This document shows, piece after piece, positions 52,224-59,444 of a stretch of DNA of 64,000 nt. The stretch is from Streptomyces pactum (GTDB lineage Bacteria > Actinomycetota > Actinomycetes > Streptomycetales > Streptomycetaceae), in assembly GCF_002005225.1 (NCBI RefSeq), contig NZ_CP019724.1:5287501-5351500 (forward strand), given 5' to 3'. How positions within the stretch are numbered: position 1 is the first letter of the stretch; each line of letters begins with the position of its first letter. A model generated the notes under the pieces. That model was given only the letters and a program-made list of their open reading frames with translations, ran no database searches and was not told the DNA's origin. The translations under genes were made by a program, and so were the position numbers.

Positions 52224-53522
52224 ATGAAGCTCGCCCCCCGCCTGGCCGTATTGCTGGCCGCCGCCGTCGTCACCGCGACCGCCTGCGCCCCCCAGACGTC
52301 CGACAACTCCTCCTCCGGCGAGGACGAGAAGAGCGGCACGCTACGGGTCTGGCTCTTCCAGGAGGTCAACAACAAGCCGAAGGAAGAGGTCGTGGACGCG
52401 GTCCTGGCCGACTTCGAGAAAGCGCACGAGGACACGGAGGTCGACGTCGAGTACATCCCCGTCGAGACCCGCGCCCAGCGCATCAAGGCCGCCTTCAACG
52501 ACCCCGACAGCGCCCCTGACGTCATCGAGTACGGCAACACCGACACCGCCGGCTACGTCGAGGACGGTGGCCTGATGGACGTCACCGAGGAGTTCGGGGC
52601 CTGGGACGAGGCCAAGGACGCCGATCCCACCGCCCGGCAGTCCGTCACCGTGGACGGCAAGGTCTACGGCGCCCCCTACTTCGTCGGCGTCCGCGCCCTC
52701 TACTACCGGACCGACGTCTTCGACGAACTCGGTCTCCAGGCCCCCGAGTCGCTGGACGAACTCGCGTCCACCGCGAAGAAGATCCGCGACGCGAAGCCCG
52801 ACCTCTACGGCATCGCGGTCGGCGGCGCCTACACCTACGGCGCGATGCCCTTCATCTGGGCGGCCGGCGGCGAACTCGCCTCCGGCAAGGGCGGTTCCTA
52901 CGCCTCGGCCATCGACAGCGCCGCCGCCCGCAAGGGCATCAAGGCGTACACCTCCCTCTTCGGCGACGACAACTGCCCCGCCGCCAAGTGCGCCGGCATG
53001 GGCGGCAACGACACCGTCACCGCGTTCGCCTCCGGCAAGGCCGCCATGGCGATCGGCGGCGACTTCAGCCACCAGGCCGTGGAGGCCGGCAAGGTGAAGG
53101 GCGAGTACGCGGTCGTGCCGCTGCCGGGAGTGAAGCCCGGCTCGATCGCCCCGGCCTTCGCGGGCGGCAACAACATCGGCGTCCTGAAGAGCACTTCGCA
53201 CCGCACCCTCGCCGTCGACCTGATGAAGCGGCTCGCGTCGAAGCGGGCGCAGGGCGAGCTGTTCGACGCCATGGGCTTCCTGCCGACCTTCACGGACGTA
53301 CGGCAGCGGGTCGCGGCCGAGGAGCCGTTCGTGAAGCCGTTCGTCGACACCCTCGCCGCGGGCACGAAGTTCGTACCGGCCTCGCCCGCGTGGGCGACGA
53401 TCGACTCGTCCCAGGTGCTGCCCACCATGTTCCAGGAGGTGGTCAGCGGCAAGAAGGACGTCGGCGCCGCCGCCGGGGACGCGGCTCGGAAGATGGACGA
53501 GGCGTTTGGCTCCGCCGGATGA
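52224..53522 (+). CDS. Sugar-binding lipoprotein of ABC importer
   Basis: A 432-residue family 1 solute-binding lipoprotein. Signal peptide with lipobox VTATAC, then a Ser/Glu/Asp-rich linker and TLRVWLFQEVNNKPKEEVV. Later, SAPDVIEYGNTDTAGY and ALYYRTDVFDELGL are the normal hinge and pocket regions. It has GGAGG nine bases ahead of ATG 52224. The two permeases follow with four-base overlaps, and a GH20 hexosaminidase lay next before the IS element arrived. With the dre-like operator, GlcNAc oligomers (chitin or wall derived) are the best guess for the ligand. Confidence 0.93.
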   Translation: MKLAPRLAVLLAAAVVTATACAPQTSDNSSSGEDEKSGTLRVWLFQEVNNKPKEEVVDAVLADFEKAHEDTEVDVEYIPVETRAQRIKAAFNDPDSAPDVIEYGNTDTAGYVEDGGLMDVTEEFGAWDEAKDADPTARQSVTVDGKVYGAPYFVGVRALYYRTDVFDELGLQAPESLDELASTAKKIRDAKPDLYGIAVGGAYTYGAMPFIWAAGGELASGKGGSYASAIDSAAARKGIKAYTSLFGDDNCPAAKCAGMGGNDTVTAFASGKAAMAIGGDFSHQAVEAGKVKGEYAVVPLPGVKPGSIAPAFAGGNNIGVLKSTSHRTLAVDLMKRLASKRAQGELFDAMGFLPTFTDVRQRVAAEEPFVKPFVDTLAAGTKFVPASPAWATIDSSQVLPTMFQEVVSGKKDVGAAAGDAARKMDEAFGSAG

Positions 53523-54511
53523 GTGTGCCGCCCGGCAGCTCGGGGGGTGCGGTCCGGGAGCGGGTGCGGCCGGTCCGCGGCTCGTCGCGCCCACGCGGCG
53601 CCAGCCGCGAGTCCGGTACGGCCCCGCGCCGGCTCGGGCGCGCCTCCGGCACCCCCTGGCTGTATCTCGCCCCCGCCCTCGTCGTCCTCGGCGGGTTGCT
53701 CGTCTACCCCGTCTACCAGCTCGGGCTGATCTCCTTCCTGGAGTACACCCAGGCGCAGGTCTCCGGGGGCGAGCCGACCACCTTCCAGGGGTTCGGGAAC
53801 TACGCCGAGCTGTTCGGGGACGACCAGTTCTGGCGGGTCCTGCTCGCCACCGTCGTCTTCGCGGCGGCCTGTGTCGTCTCCACGCTGGCCGTCGGGTGCG
53901 CGCTCGCCGTGCTGCTCACGCGGGTGCGCGCCGTGCCGCGGCTCGCGCTGATGCTGGCCGCCCTCGGCGCGTGGGCGACCCCGGCGGTCACCGGGTCGAC
54001 GGTCTGGCTGCTGCTGTTCGACCCGGACTTCGGGCCGGTCAACCGGATGCTCGGCCTCGGCGACCACTCCTGGACGTACGGGCGCTACAGCGCCTTCGCC
54101 CTCGTCCTGCTCGAAGTGGTCTGGTGCTCCTTCCCGTTCGTCATGGTCACCGTCTACGCCGGTATCCGCGCCGTGCCTGCGGAGGTGCTGGAGGCCGCCG
54201 CGCTCGACGGCGCCTCGCAATGGCGCATCTGGCGCTCCGTGCTGGCGCCCATGCTGCGGCCGATCCTGGTGGTCGTCACCATCCAGTCCGTCATCTGGGA
54301 CTTCAAGGTCTTCACCCAGATCTACGTCATGACGAACGGCGGCGGCATCGCCGGCCAGAACCTCGTCCTCAACGTCTACGCCTACCAGAAGGCGTTCGCG
54401 TCCTCGCAGTACAGCCTCGGCTCGGCGATCGGCGTCGTGATGCTGCTGATCCTGCTCGCCGTGACGCTGGTCTACCTGCGGCTGCTGCGCCGCCAGGGGG
54501 AGGAGCTGTGA
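53519..54511 (+). CDS. Sugar ABC transporter permease, MalF/UgpA-like
   Basis: A 330-residue permease with an Arg-rich N-terminus, six helices (PWLYLAPALVVLGGLLVYPVYQLG first) and the EAA loop PAEVLEAAALDGASQWRIW. MTNGGGIAGQNLVLNVYAY after it is characteristic of UgpA/MalF partners. ATG 53519 overlaps the binding-protein stop (ATGA), and its own stop overlaps the next start, so translation is coupled. It works with the binding protein and the next permease. The ATPase is presumably the shared MsiK encoded elsewhere. Confidence 0.93.
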   Translation: MSVPPGSSGGAVRERVRPVRGSSRPRGASRESGTAPRRLGRASGTPWLYLAPALVVLGGLLVYPVYQLGLISFLEYTQAQVSGGEPTTFQGFGNYAELFGDDQFWRVLLATVVFAAACVVSTLAVGCALAVLLTRVRAVPRLALMLAALGAWATPAVTGSTVWLLLFDPDFGPVNRMLGLGDHSWTYGRYSAFALVLLEVVWCSFPFVMVTVYAGIRAVPAEVLEAAALDGASQWRIWRSVLAPMLRPILVVVTIQSVIWDFKVFTQIYVMTNGGGIAGQNLVLNVYAYQKAFASSQYSLGSAIGVVMLLILLAVTLVYLRLLRRQGEEL

Positions 54512-55353
54512 ATCTTCCGCGCGCGCGTGTGCGCCGTCCGTGGCGGCTGGCGGCCGAGGCCTCGGCGCTGCTGGTCGCCGTCGTGGTCGCCTTCCCGCTG
54601 TACTGGATGGTGCTGAGCGCCTTCAAGCCGGCCGGTGAGATCGAGTCGGCCGAGCCCCGGCCGTGGACCCTGGCGCCGTCGCTCGACTCCTTCCGGCGGG
54701 TGTTCGGGCAGCAGGAATTCGGTCGCTACTTTCTCAACAGTCTGCTCGTGGCGGGCACCGTCGTGATCGCCTCGGCGCTCATCGCGTTCCTCGCGGCGAC
54801 CGCGGTGACGCGTTTCCGGTTCCGTTTCCGGACCACCCTGCTGATCATGTTCCTGGTGGCCCAGATGGTGCCCGTGGAGGCGCTCACCATCCCGCTGTTC
54901 TTCCTCATGCGGGACTTCGGCCAACTGAACACGCTGGGTTCGCTGATCCTGCCCCACATCGCCTTCTCGCTGCCGTTCGCCATCTGGATGCTGCGGGGGT
55001 TCGTGAAAGCCGTGCCGGAGGCCCTGGAGGAGGCCGCCTACATGGACGGGGCGAGCCGGGCGCGATTCCTGTGGCAGATCCTTTTCCCGCTGGTCTTCCC
55101 GGGGCTGGTGGCCACCAGCGTCTTCTCCTTCATCTCGACCTGGAACGACTTCCTGTTCGCCAAGTCGTTCATCATCAGCGACACCTCCCAGTCGACGCTC
55201 CCGATGGCGCTGCTGGTCTTCTACAAGCCGGACGATCCCGACTGGGGCGGAGTGATGGCCGCCTCCACGGTGATGACGATTCCGGTGCTGGTCTTCTTCG
55301 TACTCGTGCAACGACGACTCGTCTCCGGCCTCGGCGGAGCGGTGAAGGACTGA
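54508..55353 (+). CDS. Sugar ABC transporter permease, MalG/UgpE-like
   Basis: A 281-residue permease, six helices (ASALLVAVVVAFPLYWMVLSAFK first), EAA loop PEALEEAAYMDGASRARFLW and the typical ending RRLVSGLGGAVKD. GTG 54508 overlaps the previous stop (GTGA). The stop codon TGA (55351-55353) is the first three bases of the TGAC repeated at both ends of the IS110 element, so insertion has left this gene complete. The former downstream gene is the hexosaminidase at 56672. Confidence 0.93.
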   Translation: MNLPRARVRRPWRLAAEASALLVAVVVAFPLYWMVLSAFKPAGEIESAEPRPWTLAPSLDSFRRVFGQQEFGRYFLNSLLVAGTVVIASALIAFLAATAVTRFRFRFRTTLLIMFLVAQMVPVEALTIPLFFLMRDFGQLNTLGSLILPHIAFSLPFAIWMLRGFVKAVPEALEEAAYMDGASRARFLWQILFPLVFPGLVATSVFSFISTWNDFLFAKSFIISDTSQSTLPMALLVFYKPDDPDWGGVMAASTVMTIPVLVFFVLVQRRLVSGLGGAVKD

Positions 55354-55361
55354 CAGTGATG

Positions 55362-55525
55362 ATTGCTGTGGCTCCGCCCGGGGGTCTGACTCAAGGACTG
55401 ACTGGCGCTACGGCTGTCCTTCTCTCGATTTGTCGGCCGTCCGGGCGGGACCACAGCGCGCGTGGCCGGTCAGGCATCTGTGACTTCATAGGAGCCCGGC
55501 CAAAGGTCCCATCACTGTCTTGTCC
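55362..55525 (+). ncRNA. Candidate bridge RNA of the IS110 element
   Basis: A long stem (55365-55381 with 55441-55457, one mismatch and one wobble) encloses AAGGACTGAC at 55393-55402, identical to the ten bases of left flank plus core at 55345-55354. An inner AAGGAC/GTCCTT pair lies in the same loop (55393-55398, 55416-55421). Further on, CATCACTGTC (55510-55519) is the exact reverse complement of the element's left end plus core (55352-55361). In the IS110 bridge-RNA model these are the left-target and right-donor guides. TTGTC at 55430-55434 can pair with GACGA across the right target. The left-donor guide is not clear. Ends of the RNA are not known. Confidence 0.6.
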
Positions 55526-55586
55526 GTCTGCCCGACCGGCACGTGCCCTCGTGTACGCGTCGTACGGAAGGACACCAGGCTCCAGC

Positions 55587-56654
55587 ATGGCAGCAGACGA
55601 GATAGCGGTCATCGGCGGCATCGATACCCACACCGACGTCCACCAGGCCGCAGTGATCGACACGGTCGGCCGGCACCTGGCCACCGAGGCGTTTCCCACC
55701 ACCCCGGACGGCTACCAGCAGTTGCTGGACTGGCTGCGCCCGCATGGCGAACTGCTGGCGGTGGGCCTGGAGGGCACGGGCGCCTACGGCGCCGAGATCG
55801 CCCGTTTCCTGACCGCCAACGGCATCACCGTCGTGGAGGTCGACCGCCCTGACCGCAAGGTCCGTCGGGACAACGGCAAGTCCGACCCGGTCGACGCCTA
55901 CGCCGCTGCGACCGCCGTGCTGTCCGGCCGGGCCTCGGGCACGCCGAAGACCCGCAACGGGATCGTGGAGGCCATCCGTACCCTGCGCGTGGCCCGCAGC
56001 TCGGCGGTCAAGGCCCGCACCCAGACCATCAATCAGATCCGCAATCTCATCGTGACGGCACCCGCGGCGGTCCGGGAGAAGCTGCGGGCTCTGACCACCA
56101 GCGAGCTGATCGGCACTCTCGCCCGGTCCCGTCCCGTCGGTGACCTCTCCGATCCGGAGCACGCGGCCAGGGTCACACTGCGCAGGCTCGCCCGCCGCTA
56201 CCAGCGGCTCTGCGAGGAGATCGCCGACGCCGACGCCGATTTGGGCCCGCTGGTCACCCGGGCCGCACCCCGGCTGGTCGCCCTGCCTGGCGTCGGCCCC
56301 GAGACTGCGGGCCAGTTGCTGACCACCGCGGGCGACAACCCCGACCGCCTCCGCTCGGAAGCCTCCTTCGCGCACCTATGCGCAGCCTCTCCAATCCCGG
56401 CATCATCGGGCCGGACACACCGGCACCGGCTCAACCGCGGAGGCGACCGGCAGGCCAACCGGGCTCTCCACACCATCGTGCTGGTCCGTATGCGCTACGA
56501 CCAACGCACCCGCGACTACGTCGCCAGACGCACCACCGAAGGCATGACGAAGAAGGACATCGTCCGCTGCCTGAAACGGTTCGTCGCTCGCGAGGTCTAC
56601 CGTCACCTGCCCCGTCCTCAGATCACCACTGAACAACTCGCCCAAGCCGCTTGA
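55587..56654 (+). CDS. IS110-family transposase (DEDD recombinase)
   Basis: A 355-residue transposase. The N-terminal RuvC-like DEDD domain shows GGIDTHTDVHQAAVID (first Asp), VGLEGTGAYG (Glu) and NGKSDPVDAYAAA (Asp pair). The C-terminal domain has LVALPGVGPETAGQLLTTAG and the conserved Ser region PIPASSGRTHRHRLNRGGDRQANRAL used as the second catalytic site in IS110 enzymes. All key residues are visible, and the frame is intact, so the element may be active. ATG 55587 is used; the next upstream start in frame is not supported by a ribosome site. The stop TGA is supplied by the TGAC at the right junction. Confidence 0.93.
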   Translation: MAADEIAVIGGIDTHTDVHQAAVIDTVGRHLATEAFPTTPDGYQQLLDWLRPHGELLAVGLEGTGAYGAEIARFLTANGITVVEVDRPDRKVRRDNGKSDPVDAYAAATAVLSGRASGTPKTRNGIVEAIRTLRVARSSAVKARTQTINQIRNLIVTAPAAVREKLRALTTSELIGTLARSRPVGDLSDPEHAARVTLRRLARRYQRLCEEIADADADLGPLVTRAAPRLVALPGVGPETAGQLLTTAGDNPDRLRSEASFAHLCAASPIPASSGRTHRHRLNRGGDRQANRALHTIVLVRMRYDQRTRDYVARRTTEGMTKKDIVRCLKRFVAREVYRHLPRPQITTEQLAQAA

Positions 56655-56671
56655 CGATCTATAGGAGCTTC

Positions 56672-58297
56672 GTGACCGACGTGATTCCCCAGCCACGGCG
56701 AATGACCGCCCACGAGGGAGATTTCTTCGAGCTCGGCCCGGACACCAGGGTGGCGGCGGGCGCCGGCACCGAGCGCACCGAGCGCTGGCTGCGCGCCACG
56801 CTGGGCGCCGCGACCGGCCTGCCGCTCGCGCCCGGGACGCGGGACGGCGCGGTGGAGGGCGACACCGTCCGCCTGTCCCTCGACGGCGGGCTGAGCACCG
56901 AGGGCTACCGCCTCGTCGTCGAACCGACGGGCGTCCACCTGACGGGAGGCGGGCCGGCCGGCCTCTTCTGGGGCGCTCAGACGCTGCGGCAACTGCTCGG
57001 CCCGGACGCCTTCCGGCGTGCCCCGCTGCCCGGCGGCCGGTGGCGGCTGCCCCCGGTCCGGATCGAGGACGCGCCCCGCTTCCCCTGGCGGGGCCTCATG
57101 CTGGACGTCGCCCGGCACTTCATGCCCAAGGACGGCGTCCTGCGCTACCTGGACCTGATGGCCGCCCACAAACTCAACGTCCTGCACTTCCACCTGACCG
57201 ACGACCAGGGGTGGCGCGTCGAGATCAAACGGCACCCGAAGCTCACCGAGACCGGGTCCTGGCGGGCGCGCACCAAATACGGCCACCGGGCCTCACCGCT
57301 GTGGGAGGAAAAACCCCACGGCGGTTACTACACCCAGGACGACATCCGGGAGATCGTCGCCTACGCGGCCGAACGGAACATCACCGTCGTCCCCGAAATC
57401 GACGTACCCGGACACTCGCAGGCCGCGATCGCCGCGTATCCGGAACTCGGCAACACGGACGTCGTCGACACCACCGCCCTGTCCGTCTGGGACACCTGGG
57501 GGGTCTCCCCGAACGTACTCGCCCCCACCGAGGCCACCCTGCGTTTCTACGAGGGCGTGTTCGAGGAACTCCTGGCGCTTTTCCCCTCGGAGTTCATCCA
57601 CATCGGCGGCGACGAATGCCCCAAGGACCAGTGGCGGCGCTCGGCCACCGCGCAGGCACGCATCGAGGAACTCGCCCTCGCCGACGAGGACGAACTCCAG
57701 GCCTGGTTCGTCCAGCACTTCGACACCTGGCTCGCCGAACGCGGGCGCCGGCTCATCGGCTGGGACGAGATCCTGGAGGGCGGGCTGGCCAAGGGCGCGG
57801 CCGTCGCCTCCTGGCGCGGGTACGCGGGCGGGGTCGCCGCCGCGCGCGCGGGCCACGACGTCGTCATGTGTCCCGAGCAGCAGGTGTACCTCGACCACCG
57901 GCAGCACGCCGGCGAGGACGAACCCGTGCCGATCGGCTTCGTGCGCACCCTGGAGGACGTCTACCGGTTCGAGCCGGTTCCGGCGGAGCTGACCGCGGAC
58001 GAGTCCGGACATGTGCTCGGCACCCAGGCGAACGTGTGGACCGAGGTGATGGAGAACCAGGCGCGGGTGGACTACCAGACCTTCCCGAGGCTCGCCGCGT
58101 TCGCCGAGGTCGCCTGGAGCGCCCTGCCCGCCCCGGCCGACCGGGACTTCGCCGGCTTCGAACGCCGGATGGCCGTCCACTACGGGCGACTTGACGCCCT
58201 GGGGGTCGCCTACCGGCCGCCCGGCGGCCCGCTGCCGTGGCAGCGGCGGCCCGGTGTGCTCGGCCGGCCGATCGACGGACCGCCGCCGGACAAGTAA
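56672..58297 (+). CDS. Beta-N-acetylhexosaminidase (GH20)
   Basis: A 541-residue family 20 glycoside hydrolase. An N-terminal GH20b-like domain (about 1-130) precedes the catalytic barrel (FPWRGLMLDVARHFMPKDGVLRYLDLMA, NVLHFHLTDDQGWRVEIK). The catalytic Asp-Glu pair is D314-E315 in HIGGDECPKDQW. The substrate-binding Trp residues appear in ASWRGYAGG and QANVWTE. No signal peptide, so it should act inside the cell on imported GlcNAc oligomers. GTG 56672 has AGGAG in the preceding TATAGGAGC. Formerly the fourth gene of the importer operon, it is now cut off by IS110 and would need read-through or a promoter in the IS. Confidence 0.94.
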   Translation: MTDVIPQPRRMTAHEGDFFELGPDTRVAAGAGTERTERWLRATLGAATGLPLAPGTRDGAVEGDTVRLSLDGGLSTEGYRLVVEPTGVHLTGGGPAGLFWGAQTLRQLLGPDAFRRAPLPGGRWRLPPVRIEDAPRFPWRGLMLDVARHFMPKDGVLRYLDLMAAHKLNVLHFHLTDDQGWRVEIKRHPKLTETGSWRARTKYGHRASPLWEEKPHGGYYTQDDIREIVAYAAERNITVVPEIDVPGHSQAAIAAYPELGNTDVVDTTALSVWDTWGVSPNVLAPTEATLRFYEGVFEELLALFPSEFIHIGGDECPKDQWRRSATAQARIEELALADEDELQAWFVQHFDTWLAERGRRLIGWDEILEGGLAKGAAVASWRGYAGGVAAARAGHDVVMCPEQQVYLDHRQHAGEDEPVPIGFVRTLEDVYRFEPVPAELTADESGHVLGTQANVWTEVMENQARVDYQTFPRLAAFAEVAWSALPAPADRDFAGFERRMAVHYGRLDALGVAYRPPGGPLPWQRRPGVLGRPIDGPPPDK

Positions 58298-58550
58298 GGA
58301 GAAAGCCCCGAAACGCCGCCGAAGAGTGGTGACTCCGGCTCATCGTACGTACCTCCGATTGTCGGCGGATCACCGGAAATCCCGTCGGAAAACGGACCAT
58401 GCCGCCGACTAGGTGGGCGAATGCCTCCTAGCGGACCCCCGCGTTCGGCCCCTGCGAAGATGTGCCAGAGTTGCCACGTCCGCCCTGTCAGGTCGTACCG
58501 TACGGCCACATGGGCGGGACCAGGTGGGACAGCGGGAAGGGGCAGTCGGT
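58298..58550 (+). promoter_or_regulatory. Upstream region of the molybdenum hydroxylase operon
   Basis: 253 bases with no supported gene. TTGCCA (58471-58476) and TACCGT (58496-58501) with a 19-base spacer are a weak promoter candidate; the GGAAGGGG ribosome site precedes the TTG start. Confidence 0.3.
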
Positions 58551-59444
58551 TTGACCACGCACGCACCGCAGGCGGCGCAGGCCGTCACGCTGCCCACGAC
58601 ACTGGACGAGGCCGTGGCGGCACTGGCCGCCATGCCCGCCGCCGTTCCGGTCGCGGGCGGCACCGACCTGATGACCGCGGTCAACTCCGGCCAGCTCAGG
58701 CCCGCCGCACTGGTGGGCCTCGGCCGGATCAGCGAGATCCGCGGCTGGCAGTACCAGGACGGCCACGCGCTGCTCGGCGCGGGACTCACCCACGCCCGCA
58801 TGGGCCGCCCCGACTTCGCCGCGCTCATCCCGGCGCTCGCCGCCGCCGCGCGCGCCGCCGGACCGCCGCAGATCCGCAACGCGGGCACCCTGGGCGGCAA
58901 CATCGCCTCGGCCGCCCCCACCGGCGACGCGCTGCCGGTGCTGGCCGCCCTGGAGTCGACACTGATCATCGCGGGCCCGGACGGGGCCCGCCGGGAGATG
59001 CCGGTCTCGCACCTGCTGGCCGGCATGGAGATGCTCCGCGCGGGCGAACTCATCGGCTACGTGCGCGTGCCGCTGCTGCACGCGCCGCAGGTCTTCCTGA
59101 AGGCGACCGGCCGGACCGGCCCGGGCCGCGCGATGGCCTCCGTGGCGCTGGTCCTCGACCCCGCCCGGCGCGGGGTGCGGTGCGCCGTCGGCGCCATCGC
59201 GCCGATGCCGCTGCGCCCCCTGGAGGCCGAGCAGTGGGTGGCCTCACTCATCGACTGGGACAACGGCCGCGCGATCGTCCCGGAGGCGCTGAGCGCCTTC
59301 GGCGAGTACGTCGCCGCCGCCTGCATCCCCGACGCGGCCCCGGCCGAGGACGGCTCCGTTCCGCAGCTCCCGCCGGCCGTACTGCACCTGCGGCGCACCG
59401 TCGCCGCGCTGGCCCGACGAGCACTGGGGAGGGCGCTGTCGTGA
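58551..59444 (+). CDS. FAD-binding subunit of a molybdenum hydroxylase (XdhB/CoxM type)
   Basis: A 297-residue subunit of the CO dehydrogenase/xanthine dehydrogenase family. The FAD site shows PVAGGTDLMTAVNSGQ and RNAGTLGGNIASAAPTGDALPVLAAL. It passes electrons from the iron-sulphur subunit to the acceptor. TTG 58551 is the chosen start because GGAAGGGG lies about nine bases upstream and the protein then begins just before the conserved LPTTLDEAVAAL; earlier in-frame starts add unrelated residues. The stop overlaps the next start (GTGA), so the three subunits are coupled. It lacks the typical YRxxM-type C-terminal extension, and the end is rather short. Confidence 0.9.
   Translation: MTTHAPQAAQAVTLPTTLDEAVAALAAMPAAVPVAGGTDLMTAVNSGQLRPAALVGLGRISEIRGWQYQDGHALLGAGLTHARMGRPDFAALIPALAAAARAAGPPQIRNAGTLGGNIASAAPTGDALPVLAALESTLIIAGPDGARREMPVSHLLAGMEMLRAGELIGYVRVPLLHAPQVFLKATGRTGPGRAMASVALVLDPARRGVRCAVGAIAPMPLRPLEAEQWVASLIDWDNGRAIVPEALSAFGEYVAAACIPDAAPAEDGSVPQLPPAVLHLRRTVAALARRALGRALS

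Larger units (their letters stand above)
55351..56655 (+). mobile_element. IS110-family insertion sequence
   Basis: About 1.3 kb, bounded by TGAC at 55351-55354 and 56652-56655. Removing one TGAC and everything between restores a sensible junction: permease stop, then GATCTATAGGAGC with the ribosome site for the hexosaminidase. There are no terminal inverted repeats, as usual for IS110. The long non-coding left end (about 230 bases) and almost no right end match the IS110 subgroup, whose left end encodes the bridge RNA. Which TGAC belongs to the element cannot be decided here. It lies in the same direction as the operon. Confidence 0.85.

Noticed and set aside
55488..55495. ATAGGAGC in the IS left end, identical to 56661-56668 in the right flank, as a right-target guide
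   Set aside because: A right-target guide should be the reverse complement of the flank, not identical to it. Eight bases containing a ribosome-site-like AGGAG can recur by chance.
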